This document shows positions 1-9,071 of a DNA stretch of 64,000 nucleotides, piece by piece. The position numbers were made by a program, and so were the translations under genes. Within the stretch, counting starts at the first letter, position 1. The number at the start of each line of letters is the position of its first letter. Origin of the DNA: Roseovarius sp. THAF27 (GTDB lineage: Bacteria > Pseudomonadota > Alphaproteobacteria > Rhodobacterales > Rhodobacteraceae); contig NZ_CP045393.1 of NCBI RefSeq assembly GCF_009363655.1, forward strand, positions 3,844,001-3,908,000, in the 5' to 3' direction. The notes under the pieces are model-generated. The model had not been told where the DNA came from. It saw nothing but the letters and a program-made list of their open reading frames with translations, and did not search any database.

Positions 1-257
<257 letters not shown>

Positions 258-258
258 C

Positions 259-864
259 ATGCGCGATTGGGTTCCCGTCGCGGATCTGCAAAAGGACCAC
301 GCGCCTTTTGCAGATCCCAACTTCAAGCTGGCTGTGATCGACGCCCTGATGTCGAATGGCACGCTCGATCTGGGCGACGAGTGGACGTTTCAGGACCGGC
401 TCAGCAAGGGCCAGTACGATTACGAACGCGACGGCTACACCCTGAACCGCGCGTTCCTCAGCTACTTCCGCCAGTACCCCCTGACCGCCGCGCATCTGGC
501 CGCGGTCGAGGAACTCTGGTTCGACGGCGGCTTGGATATTTACGGCTGGATCTTCACCTTCTGGGGCGGCGAAACCGAAGATTTCGACATCGACAGCCTC
601 GCCGACCTGGCGCTTCTGCCCAATCTGCGGGTGTTCGGATTTTCCGCGATGCACGACGCCAATGATCTGGCCGCCTATCTCCGCGCCCCCAAGCTCGAGG
701 TGCTGGACCTCGGGCTGATCGGCAGACCCTGGCGCAACTGGGACGCACTTCTGCAACTGCCCAAGCTGCGAAAGTTCCGGTACTTCACGACGGACCACGC
801 GCCAGAGGCGGATGAAGTCTTGGCCACGTTGAGGGCCCGAGGCGTCACGATCAACGAATACTAA
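259..864 (+). CDS. Hypothetical protein with leucine-rich-repeat-like C-terminal half
   Basis: A 201-residue soluble protein starting one base after the lpdA stop, so probably co-transcribed with it. I do not recognise the function. The N-terminal part (DPNFKLAVIDALM, near residue 20) resembles small DUF6892-type proteins, an attribution from memory. Residues 100-180 hold repeated leucine-rich stretches (LPNLRVFGF, APKLEVLDLGL, LPKLRKFRYF) suggesting a short LRR-like solenoid, a fold used for protein binding. There is no signal peptide, membrane segment or catalytic motif. Codon use matches the neighbours. The large antisense frame opposite it is a GC-rich shadow. Confidence 0.75.
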   Translation: MRDWVPVADLQKDHAPFADPNFKLAVIDALMSNGTLDLGDEWTFQDRLSKGQYDYERDGYTLNRAFLSYFRQYPLTAAHLAAVEELWFDGGLDIYGWIFTFWGGETEDFDIDSLADLALLPNLRVFGFSAMHDANDLAAYLRAPKLEVLDLGLIGRPWRNWDALLQLPKLRKFRYFTTDHAPEADEVLATLRARGVTINEY

Positions 865-892
865 GCCTGACCGCGCCACCTGGTGCTTACCC

Positions 893-938
893 GTCCCGGA
901 CCTGATCCGGGACCTCGTAGGGTGGGTGAAAACCCACG
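893..938. repeat. Composite palindromic repeat, copy 1 of 5
   Basis: The core GGGTGGGTGAAAACCC (917-938 with flanks) forms a GTGGGT/ACCCAC hairpin. It is preceded by a second 8-bp hairpin, GTCCCGGA-CCTGA-TCCGGGAC (893-913). Core copies recur at 42572, 56953, 58338 and 62559, all in the same orientation and intergenic. Only the copy at 42572 shares the upstream hairpin and the linker ACCTC. It may act as a bidirectional 3'-end or REP-like element; no T-run follows. Confidence 0.8.
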
Positions 939-989
939 TCCGCCCATTCCGATCGCACGGTCTGTAAACCTTTGCCGCCTCGAAAAAAT

Positions 990-1030
990 ACCGACGCGAT
1001 GCCACCCGAATACCGACGCGATACCGACGT
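990..1030. repeat. Phased ACCGACGCGAT repeat cluster A
   Basis: ACCGACGCGAT occurs at 990-1000 and 1012-1022, and ACCGACGT follows at 1023-1030. Starts are therefore 22 and 11 bp apart, as in four 11-bp units with a degenerate second unit. The same arrangement and spacing recurs at 63138-63179. ATTTTC follows the last unit in both places. Spacing near one helical turn suggests a protein-binding array; no function is known to me. Confidence 0.75.
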
Positions 1031-1062
1031 GGATTTTCGCCCGTTAACCCTTCACACCTCAC

Positions 1063-1665
1063 CTACCACATCGTCTTCGCCGCCCGGGCGCTCCAGCCGG
1101 CGTCATACTCCGCGCCGCCCTCGTCTCCGCCCGAGGCCTCAGCCAGCAACTCGCCCACTGTCGGCAGTCCCTCGCTGTCGTCCCGGCTCCACAGACCGGC
1201 CCGGACGGTGGCGCGGGCGCACTGGCTGTAGATCTCGGAAATCGCGATCACGATCACCGTCGCCGGATGCTTGCCCTGTCGCTCGAACCGGGCGCGCAAC
1301 CCTTCGTCGGCGGTCAGCTTCGCGGTGCCGTTCACCCGCACCACAGTGTTTGATCCGGGCACCATGAACATGCATGACACACGCCCGTCCGACACGATAT
1401 TCCTCAGTGAATCCAGACGGTTGTTTCCGCGCCAGTCGGGCATCGCCAGGGTCGTCTCGTCCAAGTCCAGCACCACCGGGCCATCGTCGCCGCGCGGGCT
1501 GCCATCGGTGCCGTCCGGGCCGACCGTAGTCAGCACGCAATAGCGCGAGGTCATGATCCATTTCCGGTAAAGCGGCGTCAGCCGATGCACCACCTTGCGC
1601 GTGCTGGCGACGGCAGGCGTTCCGTAAAGCGCCTCCAGCGCCTTGATATCGTTAATGAACTTCAT
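1063..1665 (-). CDS. Pyridoxamine 5'-phosphate oxidase-family FMN flavoprotein
   Basis: A 200-residue protein of the split-barrel PPOX family, in the branch often annotated as MSMEG_1061-type. Visible family features are the SRYCVLTTVGPDGTDGSPRGD strand region near residues 40-60, the MPDWRGNNRLDSLRNI segment that in homologues contacts FMN phosphate, and VVRVNGTAKL. The substrate is unknown; members bind FMN and act as reductases or oxidases of unidentified small molecules. Its start overlaps the 3' end of plsC by 14 bp, so it is the last gene of the leftward ftsE-ftsX-plsC run. The gene ends close to the intergenic repeats at 893-1030. Confidence 0.88.
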   Translation of the reverse strand: MKFINDIKALEALYGTPAVASTRKVVHRLTPLYRKWIMTSRYCVLTTVGPDGTDGSPRGDDGPVVLDLDETTLAMPDWRGNNRLDSLRNIVSDGRVSCMFMVPGSNTVVRVNGTAKLTADEGLRARFERQGKHPATVIVIAISEIYSQCARATVRAGLWSRDDSEGLPTVGELLAEASGGDEGGAEYDAGWSARAAKTMW

Positions 1666-2392
1666 CCGGATCGAACCCCGCTTCGCGCATCAGCCGGTTG
1701 GAATTGGTCTCGATCGTCTGCTCCAGCCGCGCCATGAATTCCTCCTTGGGCAACCCCGCCTCGATCGCCGGCAGGAACTCCACCACCCCCGTTCCGGGCC
1801 GCCGCATCACGCCCTTGCGTGGCCAGACCAGCCCGACATTCGTCGCCACGGGAACGCAGTCCTGCGCCATCTCCTGATACAGGATTGCCGAGCCGATCTT
1901 GTAGGGCGCCTTCACCCCGGGCGCGATGCGCGTGCCCTGCGGGTAGATGATCAGCTGCCCTGGCCGCAGACGCCCCCGGCCGACATCGGCAATCATCTTC
2001 TTGATCGCCTGGCTGCGCTTGCCCCGGTCCACGGGCACGCAGCCCAGTTTCAGCGCGTATTGCCCGATGATCGGGGCATACATCAGCTCGCGTTTCATGA
2101 TGAACTTGCCGGTCGGAACACTGGCGAATATCAGGATAATATCCAAGAAAGACTGGTGCTTGGCGACGATCAGGCATTCCTGCGTGGGCGGTGTGCCGCG
2201 CACTTCGGTCTTCAGCCCCACCATCCAGCGCGCGGTCCAGCGGACCCAGGCGCACCACGCCTTGCAGGCGGCGTTCGCGCCCCGCGAGGACACCAGCGCC
2301 CAGGGCAGGAACACGATCCCGATGGGCAGCATCATGAAATAGATCTGGCCCACGAAGATCGCCGATCTGACCCATTGCAACGCGTGTCTCAT
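1652..2392 (-). CDS. plsC: 1-acyl-sn-glycerol-3-phosphate acyltransferase
   Basis: A 246-residue membrane-bound acyltransferase that converts lysophosphatidate to phosphatidate in phospholipid synthesis. The HX4D catalytic motif is seen as KHQSFLD, and the acceptor-phosphate motif as YPQGTRI. An N-terminal hydrophobic segment (FVGQIYFMMLPIGIVFLPWALV) anchors it. I chose the ATG at 2392 because it overlaps the ftsX stop as ATGA. The frame stays open upstream, but that extension reads through ftsX and looks like shadow sequence. It lies between ftsX and the PPOX gene in one operon, linking envelope lipid supply with division genes by context only. Confidence 0.93.
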   Translation of the reverse strand: MRHALQWVRSAIFVGQIYFMMLPIGIVFLPWALVSSRGANAACKAWCAWVRWTARWMVGLKTEVRGTPPTQECLIVAKHQSFLDIILIFASVPTGKFIMKRELMYAPIIGQYALKLGCVPVDRGKRSQAIKKMIADVGRGRLRPGQLIIYPQGTRIAPGVKAPYKIGSAILYQEMAQDCVPVATNVGLVWPRKGVMRRPGTGVVEFLPAIEAGLPKEEFMARLEQTIETNSNRLMREAGFDPDEVH

Positions 2393-3294
2393 GGCGTGTC
2401 CTTCAGCGTCTTGCGCGCCGCCGCCTGGGTCGCGGAAAAGGCCACTCCGGCCGCCAGCGGCGGTATCAGCAACAGCCACACCCATTGCCAGCCGCGAAAG
2501 CCCAGTCCGGTCAGGAACCCGCCTTCGTCCTGCGCGGCGGGCAACAGGAAAACAGCCAGCCCCGCCAGCGCGGTGCCCACCGCCGCCCCGGTCAGGGCCC
2601 TAAGGGTAAAGCGCCGCACGAAGGCCTGGGCGATATAGGTGTCGCGCGCGCCCACGAGGCGCAGCACGCCGATCACCTGCGTGTTCGCCGCCAGCGCGGC
2701 ATTGGCCGCCAGCGTGATCATCGCCGCCGTCGCCGCCCCGATCAGAAGGATCGAGATGTAGCCCAGCATCCGCAGCCGCGTGGCCGCGCTGACAAGCGGC
2801 CTGCGCCAGCGCGTGTGATCATCCAGCACCGCCCCCGGAACGTCGGCCGCCAGACGCAGACGCAGCCCGCCGGCGTCAAAGCCCTCGCCCTCCTCGATCA
2901 CTTCGATCAGTTGCGGAATGGGCAGCGTGTCCACCGGCAGGTCGGGTCCGAACCAGGGCTCCAGCAGGGCGCGCTGTTCATCGGGCTCCAGCGCCCGGGC
3001 CGAAGCGACGCCCTTGGTCGTTTCCAATATCTTCAATGTCGCCGCCGTCTGCGCCGCCATCTGTCCTTCGGGCGCGGAAATGCGGATCGTCGAGGACCGT
3101 GCCAGTTCCGAGCCCCAGCGATCGGCCAGCCGCCCGGTCGCCATCGAAAGCGCCAGGGCGAAGACGGCCAGGAACGCCATCGCCGCCGCGCTGAACAGCG
3201 TCAGCGACGCGGTAAAGCCAGTCGGCGGCACAACCCGGTCGGCCTGCGTGTCGCCGACGATGAACTCGGTCACTCGGGTGAAATCCACCTTCAC
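2389..3294 (-). CDS. ftsX: Cell-division ABC transporter permease-like protein FtsX
   Basis: A 301-residue inner-membrane protein. One transmembrane helix lies near residues 28-52 (FSAAAMAFLAVFALALSMAT), followed by a periplasmic ECD of about 110 residues, then three more helices towards the C terminus, the FtsX topology. With FtsE it forms the complex that activates peptidoglycan amidases at the septum. Start is GTG at 3294, overlapping the ftsE stop (GTGA), so translation is coupled. The sequence is diverged from enterobacterial FtsX, as usual in Rhodobacteraceae; assignment rests on topology and pairing with ftsE. Confidence 0.88.
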   Translation of the reverse strand: MKVDFTRVTEFIVGDTQADRVVPPTGFTASLTLFSAAAMAFLAVFALALSMATGRLADRWGSELARSSTIRISAPEGQMAAQTAATLKILETTKGVASARALEPDEQRALLEPWFGPDLPVDTLPIPQLIEVIEEGEGFDAGGLRLRLAADVPGAVLDDHTRWRRPLVSAATRLRMLGYISILLIGAATAAMITLAANAALAANTQVIGVLRLVGARDTYIAQAFVRRFTLRALTGAAVGTALAGLAVFLLPAAQDEGGFLTGLGFRGWQWVWLLLIPPLAAGVAFSATQAAARKTLKDTP

Positions 3295-3968
3295 AGGTCC
3301 GCCCCCGCCAGTTGCAGCCGCCGGTTCGAGATGCGCAGGACACGCGCCTGCACGTGGCTCTTGGCGGCGCGGATCAGCGCAAGGTCATGGGTCGCGACCA
3401 TGATCGTCTTGCCCATGCGGTTAAGTTCGATCAGCAGCCGCAGCAGGCGCTGGGACATCTCCCAGTCGACGTTGCCCGTGGGCTCGTCCGCCAGCACGGC
3501 ATCGGGCGACATGATGATGGCGCGCGCCAGCGCCGCCCGTTGCCGCTCGCCCCCCGACAGCTCCGGCGGCAGCGCGTCGGCCCGCGATTTCAGCCCGACC
3601 CAGCCGATCAGTTCCTTGAGGTTCGCGGACTCGTTCAGCAGGTCGCGCCCGGACACCATCAGGGGCAACGAGATGTTGTCGGCTACGCTCAGGTGATCCA
3701 GGAACTGGCAATCCTGGTGCACCACCCCGATCCGGCGGCGGGCATAGGCGATGTCGTCGCGTTCCATCGCGCGCACGTCTGTGTCGAACAGGCGCACCTC
3801 GCCCGCGGTGGGCATCAGCGCCCCGTAACAGAGTTTCAGCAAGGTCGTCTTGCCCGCGCCCGACGGGCCGGTCAGAAAGTGAAACGACCCGGCCTGGAGC
3901 TTGAGCGAGATGTCACTCAGCAGTTCCCCCCCGCCATAGCTGTAGGCGACGTTTTCCAGCTCGATCAC
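3291..3968 (-). CDS. ftsE: Cell-division ATP-binding protein FtsE
   Basis: A 225-residue ABC ATPase partner of FtsX. Walker A is GPSGAGKTTLL, the signature is LSGGERQRAALARA, and Walker B with the family-typical ending is VLADEPTGNVD. The frame stays open to 4088, but homologues begin at MIELENV. I therefore take GTG at 3968, preceded by a G-rich stretch (TTGGGGGCC) that can serve as Shine-Dalgarno; a TTG at 3980 is the alternative. It heads the leftward ftsE-ftsX-plsC-PPOX operon and is divergent from the zinc-ribbon gene, with a shared 163-bp promoter region. Confidence 0.92.
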   Translation of the reverse strand: MIELENVAYSYGGGELLSDISLKLQAGSFHFLTGPSGAGKTTLLKLCYGALMPTAGEVRLFDTDVRAMERDDIAYARRRIGVVHQDCQFLDHLSVADNISLPLMVSGRDLLNESANLKELIGWVGLKSRADALPPELSGGERQRAALARAIIMSPDAVLADEPTGNVDWEMSQRLLRLLIELNRMGKTIMVATHDLALIRAAKSHVQARVLRISNRRLQLAGADL

Positions 3969-4131
3969 TTCGGCCCCCAATGCATTTTGCCCTTCATGCC
4001 CCACAGGACACACTTGTGCAACGACTACGGCACTTACCCTATTGCCTCTTTTCCGGTCGGGTATTTCTGCGTAAGGTTTGCGGAACAAAAAGCACGGATA
4101 TGCCGGTCAGGCGAAGGCAGCGGGTGGCAAG

Positions 4132-5067
4132 ATGCGGTTGATATGCCCAAATTGCGGGGCGCAATACGAAGTTCCCACGGAAGTCATTCCCGAAACAGGT
4201 CGCGACGTGCAGTGTTCCGACTGCGGCTCGACATGGTTTCAGCATCATCCGGATCACGCGCCCGAGGACCTTGTCGAAGAGGAAACCGCCGCTCCCGCAA
4301 CCGACACGGTGCCGAGCAGCGACCCTCCCTGGCAGGACGATGCGGACGACTATGGCGCCGAGCCGGACGACGCGGAGCATTATGCCCCCGACAGCTATGA
4401 CTCCGACAGCGCCGAAGATGACGGGGACGATGCCTCCGGCGAAGAAGAGTATTTCCCGGCCGCAGACCACGATGACCCGCCTGCGGAACCGAAACGCCGC
4501 GAGATAGACCCCGCCGTGGCCGACGTCCTGCGCCAAGAAGCCGAACGCGAATACCGCGCGCGCGAGATGGACAATCGCGGCACGGTCGAGACGCAGCAGG
4601 AACTGGGCCTGCAGGACACCGACAACGACGCGCAAAGGCGCTCGGAAGAGGCCCGCGCCCGCATGGCGCGCCTTCGCGGCGAACCCGAGGCGCAAAAGAC
4701 CGAGGCCCAGGTCGACGATATCGACCCGTCCTCGCGCAGCAATCTTCTGCCCGATATCGACGAGATCAACTCGTCACTCGACTCCGACGGCAAAAAGGAA
4801 GAGAGCCGGTCGGTATCTCCGACGCAGGACGTCACGGCAGTTCCCGGCAAGAGCGGCTTCCGCGCCGGCTTTCGGCTGGCCATCGTTCTGGCGGTGCTGG
4901 CGCTGGTGCTTTACGTCTTCGCGCCGCAACTGGCGGAGGCTGTTCCGCAAATGGCAGGGCTCCTGTCCGGCTATGTCGACACCGTGAACGGGTGGCGTGC
5001 GGGGCTCAACGACCTGATCCAGAACATGGCAAGCTCGCTTTCCGAAACCGACGCGAGCGGCGGCTGA
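4132..5067 (+). CDS. Zinc-ribbon (MJ0042-type) single-pass membrane protein
   Basis: A 311-residue protein. The N terminus is a zinc ribbon of the MJ0042/zinc_ribbon_5 type: MRLICPNCGAQYEVP, then CSDCGSTW about 20 residues later, giving two CxxC pairs. A long acidic, probably disordered region follows (residues 45-235, rich in D, E, P). One transmembrane helix lies near residues 247-268 (LAIVLAVLALVLYVFA), leaving a short C-terminal tail. The ATG at 4132 puts the zinc ribbon at the extreme N terminus, as in homologues. The family is common next to ftsEX in Alphaproteobacteria, but its role is unknown; a cytoplasmic sensor or adaptor at the membrane is plausible. Confidence 0.88.
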   Translation: MRLICPNCGAQYEVPTEVIPETGRDVQCSDCGSTWFQHHPDHAPEDLVEEETAAPATDTVPSSDPPWQDDADDYGAEPDDAEHYAPDSYDSDSAEDDGDDASGEEEYFPAADHDDPPAEPKRREIDPAVADVLRQEAEREYRAREMDNRGTVETQQELGLQDTDNDAQRRSEEARARMARLRGEPEAQKTEAQVDDIDPSSRSNLLPDIDEINSSLDSDGKKEESRSVSPTQDVTAVPGKSGFRAGFRLAIVLAVLALVLYVFAPQLAEAVPQMAGLLSGYVDTVNGWRAGLNDLIQNMASSLSETDASGG

Positions 5068-5116
5068 TCCGGCGACCGGGCCACGCGGCTCGGTCATGCG
5101 GATCGGTCACGCGGTC

Positions 5117-7762
5117 TCAGAACCTGTCCAGCAACCGACGCAGATAGTCGAGCTCGACCTCGGGTCGCGCCGTCTCGCCAGAGCGGCGGCGGATCTCGTC
5201 CAGAAGCTCCCCGGCCCTGCGATAGATATCCTCGCGCGCGGTGAACTCGCCCTGGTCGCCGGCCAGGCCACGCTGCGACCGGCCCAGCGGGTCCTGCTCG
5301 CCGAACTGGCCGGGTGTCTGGCTTTGCGCCTGTCCCTGGCCGGGCTGCGACTGGCTGTTCTCGGCCAGCGCCTCGCCCAGGCTGCGCATCCCGTCCCGCA
5401 AGGCATCCATGGCCTCGGCCTGCCGGTCGATCGCCTCGGCCAGATCGTCGCCGCGCAACGCTTCTTCCGCACCCTCCATGGCGCGACCGGCCCGGTCCAG
5501 CGCGTCGCGGGCATCCTCGCCCGCCTGACCGCCGACATTGGGCAGGCTCTGCCGCTGGCGTTCTAGTTCGCGGCGCAGCGCCTCCTGCCGGTCCGAAAGG
5601 GCGCCGGCCTGATCGCCCTGCTGGCCCTCGGCGGATTGGTCGCCCTGGCCCTGGCCGGGTTGCTGACCCTCCTGCCGGCCCTGACCCTGACCTTGCTGCT
5701 GACCCGGCTGTTGCCCCTGGCCTTGCTGCGAATGCTGCTGGCCCTGGCCCTGGCCGCCATTGCGGCCTTCGTTGCCCTGTGACTCGCCGGCCTGTGCGCC
5801 GGGATTGAACTGTTCCTGCAGATCCCGGAACGCCTCGTCCGACAGGCCCTGCTGATCTCGCAGCGTCTCGGCCAGGCCTTCCATGGCCTGCTGACCGGGA
5901 TTGTCGCCGCCCTGCCCTTGCTGGCCTTCGGCCATCCGCAGGTTCTCCATCATCTGCTGGAATTCTTCCAGCGCCTGCTGCGCCTCGGCAAAGCGGCCCT
6001 GTTCCATCAGCTCCTGGATGCGATCCATCATGTCCTGCAGGTCCTGATCGGTCAGCATCTGCATGTCACCCGACTGGCCCCGGTCGGGCTCGTCGGTCTG
6101 ATCTCCCTCGCGCTGCGCCTGCTGCGATTTCTGGCGCAGGTAATCTTGGGTCGCGTCGCGCAGTTCCTGCATCAGCCGCGCGATCTCGTCCTCGCTCGCG
6201 CCGTTCCGCATCGCCTCGCTCAGGCGCTCCTGCGCCGCACGCATCCGCTCCAGCGCGTCGCCGATATCGCCGTCTTCCAACAGGACGGCCAGGTCCCATA
6301 GCGCCTGCGCCAGTTCGTCGCGGTTCTCGTCGGTCAGGCTGGCATGGTCGACGAAGGTCTCCAGCCGCCTCAGGATGACGCGCAGTTTCAGATAGGCGGT
6401 TTCCGATTTGAACAGGCCCGGTTCAGGGTTGTGCGACACCGCGCGCAACATCTGGCTCACGCGCCGGGCATTGGACTTGGCCCACAGAAGGTCGCGCCGC
6501 TGTTCGATCACCGACGCCGCCATCGGGTCGAAAAACCGACGCGCGGGCAGATCCATAACGACCGGCTCGCTTTGCCCCGCCTGGTCGCGCTCGTCGCGCA
6601 CGTTCAGCGTCAGGCGCACCGGCAGGTGCGCCCAGGGATGCTCCGACAGGTTCTCGATCAGCGTCTCGGCAAAGTCCGCGCGGTCCCCGGTGATCGGCAG
6701 CGGCAGGTCCAGCACGATCGGGTCGCGCGCATCCGGCTCGGCACTCAGGCCATGACGCCGGTCCACCTCGTCAAGCGCCAGCTCGAAGGTCGCCGTGCCG
6801 CCCACGACGCCATAGTCGTCGCTGGCCGCGAACGGCTGGCTCATCTGCCCGTCAAAGGTGACGTCCAGCCCTTCGGACACCGACGCTTCCGGCGGCGCAT
6901 CGGGCAGCGCCGTGATCTTCCATTCCTCGCCCCCCGGCCCGTCGATCCGCAGGGTCCCGTCCTTCACGATCTCGAAACTCTGTTCGATATCCGTGGCCGG
7001 TGGAACGTCCTCCGTCCGGCCCGACACCGTCTCGGTCATGCTGAGCGCGCCGACCTCGCCGTAGAACCGCAAGGTCACAAGGCTGCCTTCCGGGGCGCTG
7101 AACGCGCCGTCCTGGTCGTTAAGGTAAAGGCTCGGCAGGCCGGTATAGGCCGGCGGTTCGATCCAGCCTTCCCAGGTCGGTCCGCTGGCCAGCGCCGCAC
7201 CGCCACCGGGCGTCATCTGCGTCACCGTGCCGGCCCGCCAGATCGACCCGAACAGCAGCGCCACGACCAGGCCCAAAAGCGCCACATAACGCAGTCCGAA
7301 CGGATCGCGCCGCGCCAGGCGCAAGTCCGGCTCGACGGCCCTGGCCAGCGCCGCGCGGGTCTCCATGCGCTGAATATGCGCCCGCCACAACGCCTGCGAC
7401 CCCGTGTCGCCGCCGCCGATGGCCTGCCGGTCGGCCAGGGCCGCCAGGGGATGCCCCGGCAGCACGCCGTCCATCCGGCGAATCGCCTCGTCCCGCGACG
7501 GCCAGGCGAAGCGCCGCGCGCCGATCGCGGCAAAACCCAGCGCCGCGACGCCCGACAGCACCGCCACGATCCACACAAGCTCCACCGGCGCGATATCGTG
7601 CAGGCCCAGCATCAGCGCCGCGCAGACCGCGATGATCACGCACCACAGCGGCCAGAACGCCCGCACCAGACGCTCCGCAATCAACCCCGCCCACGTCAGC
7701 ATCAGCGGGCGTTTCAACCGCTTGATCACCGTGTCGAAAGTGGTGTTCCTTGCCTGTGACAT
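5117..7762 (-). CDS. DUF4175 / TIGR02302-family large membrane protein
   Basis: An 881-residue protein. Two transmembrane helices lie at residues 35-80 and a third near 175-195 (YVALLGLVVALLFGSIW). A long extracytoplasmic region follows, with coiled-coil-like helices around residues 440-620. Residues about 650-720 are low complexity, almost only Q, G, E and S. The C terminus is charged and helical (DEIRRRSGETARPEVELDYLRRLL). The length and layout match the TIGR02302 family of Alphaproteobacteria, whose function is not established. No enzymatic motif is visible. It stands alone between two convergent or tandem neighbours, 37 bp downstream of the lysA start side. Confidence 0.9.
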   Translation of the reverse strand: MSQARNTTFDTVIKRLKRPLMLTWAGLIAERLVRAFWPLWCVIIAVCAALMLGLHDIAPVELVWIVAVLSGVAALGFAAIGARRFAWPSRDEAIRRMDGVLPGHPLAALADRQAIGGGDTGSQALWRAHIQRMETRAALARAVEPDLRLARRDPFGLRYVALLGLVVALLFGSIWRAGTVTQMTPGGGAALASGPTWEGWIEPPAYTGLPSLYLNDQDGAFSAPEGSLVTLRFYGEVGALSMTETVSGRTEDVPPATDIEQSFEIVKDGTLRIDGPGGEEWKITALPDAPPEASVSEGLDVTFDGQMSQPFAASDDYGVVGGTATFELALDEVDRRHGLSAEPDARDPIVLDLPLPITGDRADFAETLIENLSEHPWAHLPVRLTLNVRDERDQAGQSEPVVMDLPARRFFDPMAASVIEQRRDLLWAKSNARRVSQMLRAVSHNPEPGLFKSETAYLKLRVILRRLETFVDHASLTDENRDELAQALWDLAVLLEDGDIGDALERMRAAQERLSEAMRNGASEDEIARLMQELRDATQDYLRQKSQQAQREGDQTDEPDRGQSGDMQMLTDQDLQDMMDRIQELMEQGRFAEAQQALEEFQQMMENLRMAEGQQGQGGDNPGQQAMEGLAETLRDQQGLSDEAFRDLQEQFNPGAQAGESQGNEGRNGGQGQGQQHSQQGQGQQPGQQQGQGQGRQEGQQPGQGQGDQSAEGQQGDQAGALSDRQEALRRELERQRQSLPNVGGQAGEDARDALDRAGRAMEGAEEALRGDDLAEAIDRQAEAMDALRDGMRSLGEALAENSQSQPGQGQAQSQTPGQFGEQDPLGRSQRGLAGDQGEFTAREDIYRRAGELLDEIRRRSGETARPEVELDYLRRLLDRF

Positions 7763-7799
7763 GCATCCCTGCGCGTGGGTTGTCGACGCGACAGCCGCA

Positions 7800-9065
7800 T
7801 CACAACCATTGAGGGATGGTATCGCGATTTATCATCTCGTCAAAGGTCGGCCTTGGCCTGATGACGGCAAATTGATGCTCATGCACCAGAACTTCCGGCA
7901 CCAACGGCCGCGTGTTGTATTCGCTGCTCATGACGGCGCCATAGGCACCGGCACTGCGAAACGCCACAAGGTCGCCCTCGCCCACCGGCGGCATCGCCCG
8001 TTCCCTGGCAAACGTGTCTCCCGACTCGCAGACCGGGCCGACAATGTCGTACTTGGCAGGCTCCGCGCCCGGCGCGGGCTCGCGCACCGGCACGATGTCG
8101 TGATAGGCGTCGTACATCGCCGGGCGGATCAGATCGTTCATCGCGCCATCGAGGATCAGGAAATCGCGCCCCTCGCCCGACTTCACATAGATCACCTTGC
8201 TGACAAGAAGGCCCGCATTGCCCGCGATCAGCCGTCCTGGCTCGATCTCGATCTCGCAGCCCAGATGCCCGACGGTTTCCTTGATCAGCGCCCCGTAATC
8301 CGTGGGCAGCGGGGGCGCCATGTTGGACCGCTCATAGGGGATGCCCAAGCCGCCGCCAAGGTCCAGCCGGGTGATCTCGTGACCGTCGGAGCGCAGCGCT
8401 TCGGTCAGCTCCGCCACCTTGCGGTAGGCCAGCCGGAACGGCTCCAACTCGGTCAGTTGGCTGCCGATATGCACGTCGATCCCGATCACCTTGAGGCCCG
8501 GAAGCCGTGCCGCCTCGGCATAGACCTCGCGCGCCCGCGCAATCGGGATGCCGAACTTGTTCTCGCTCTTGCCGGTGGCGATCTTGGCATGGGTCTTGGC
8601 GTCCACGTCCGGGTTGACCCGCACCGTGATCGGCACCTCCACGCCCAGCGACACCGCCACCTCCGAAAGCGCCGCCATTTCCGGCTCGCTTTCCACGTTG
8701 AACTGCCGCACGCCGCCTTCCAGCGCGATGCGCATTTCCTCGCGGGTCTTGCCGACGCCGGAGAACACGATCTTCTCGCCCGGCACGCCGGCCGCCCGCG
8801 CCCGCCGGTATTCCCCGCCCGAGACCACGTCCATCCCCGCGCCAAGCTGCGCCAGCGTCTTCAGGATCGCCTGGTTGCTGGCCGCCTTCATCGCGTAGCA
8901 CACCAGGTGCGGTATCCCGTCCAGCGCCTCGTCGAACAGCCGGAAATGCCGCGTCAGCGTGGCGGTCGAGTAGCAATAGAATGGCGTGCCCACCTCCGCG
9001 GCGATCTCGGCCACGGGCACATCCTCGGCATGAAGCTCGCCGTCCCGGTAAAGAAAATGATCCAT
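7800..9065 (-). CDS. lysA: Diaminopimelate decarboxylase
   Basis: A 421-residue PLP enzyme catalysing the last step of lysine synthesis (meso-diaminopimelate to lysine). The PLP lysine is in CYAMKAASNQ near residue 60. HIGSQ and the glycine loop GGGLGIPY are present. The CESGD motif, which supplies the active-site Cys from the other subunit, is at about residue 345. The start MDHFLYRDGELHAEDV matches family starts. It is the last gene of the leftward argH-lipoprotein-DUF2834-lysA group, separated from DUF2834 by 43 bp that contain the CTTTTTCTTGC motif described separately. Confidence 0.97.
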   Translation of the reverse strand: MDHFLYRDGELHAEDVPVAEIAAEVGTPFYCYSTATLTRHFRLFDEALDGIPHLVCYAMKAASNQAILKTLAQLGAGMDVVSGGEYRRARAAGVPGEKIVFSGVGKTREEMRIALEGGVRQFNVESEPEMAALSEVAVSLGVEVPITVRVNPDVDAKTHAKIATGKSENKFGIPIARAREVYAEAARLPGLKVIGIDVHIGSQLTELEPFRLAYRKVAELTEALRSDGHEITRLDLGGGLGIPYERSNMAPPLPTDYGALIKETVGHLGCEIEIEPGRLIAGNAGLLVSKVIYVKSGEGRDFLILDGAMNDLIRPAMYDAYHDIVPVREPAPGAEPAKYDIVGPVCESGDTFARERAMPPVGEGDLVAFRSAGAYGAVMSSEYNTRPLVPEVLVHEHQFAVIRPRPTFDEMINRDTIPQWL

Positions 9066-9071
9066 CGCGCG

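Noticed and set aside
5314..7759. Long plus-strand open frames opposite the DUF4175 gene
   Set aside because: They are Arg/Pro/Ala-rich, lack start context, and the minus-strand protein has clear membrane and family features.
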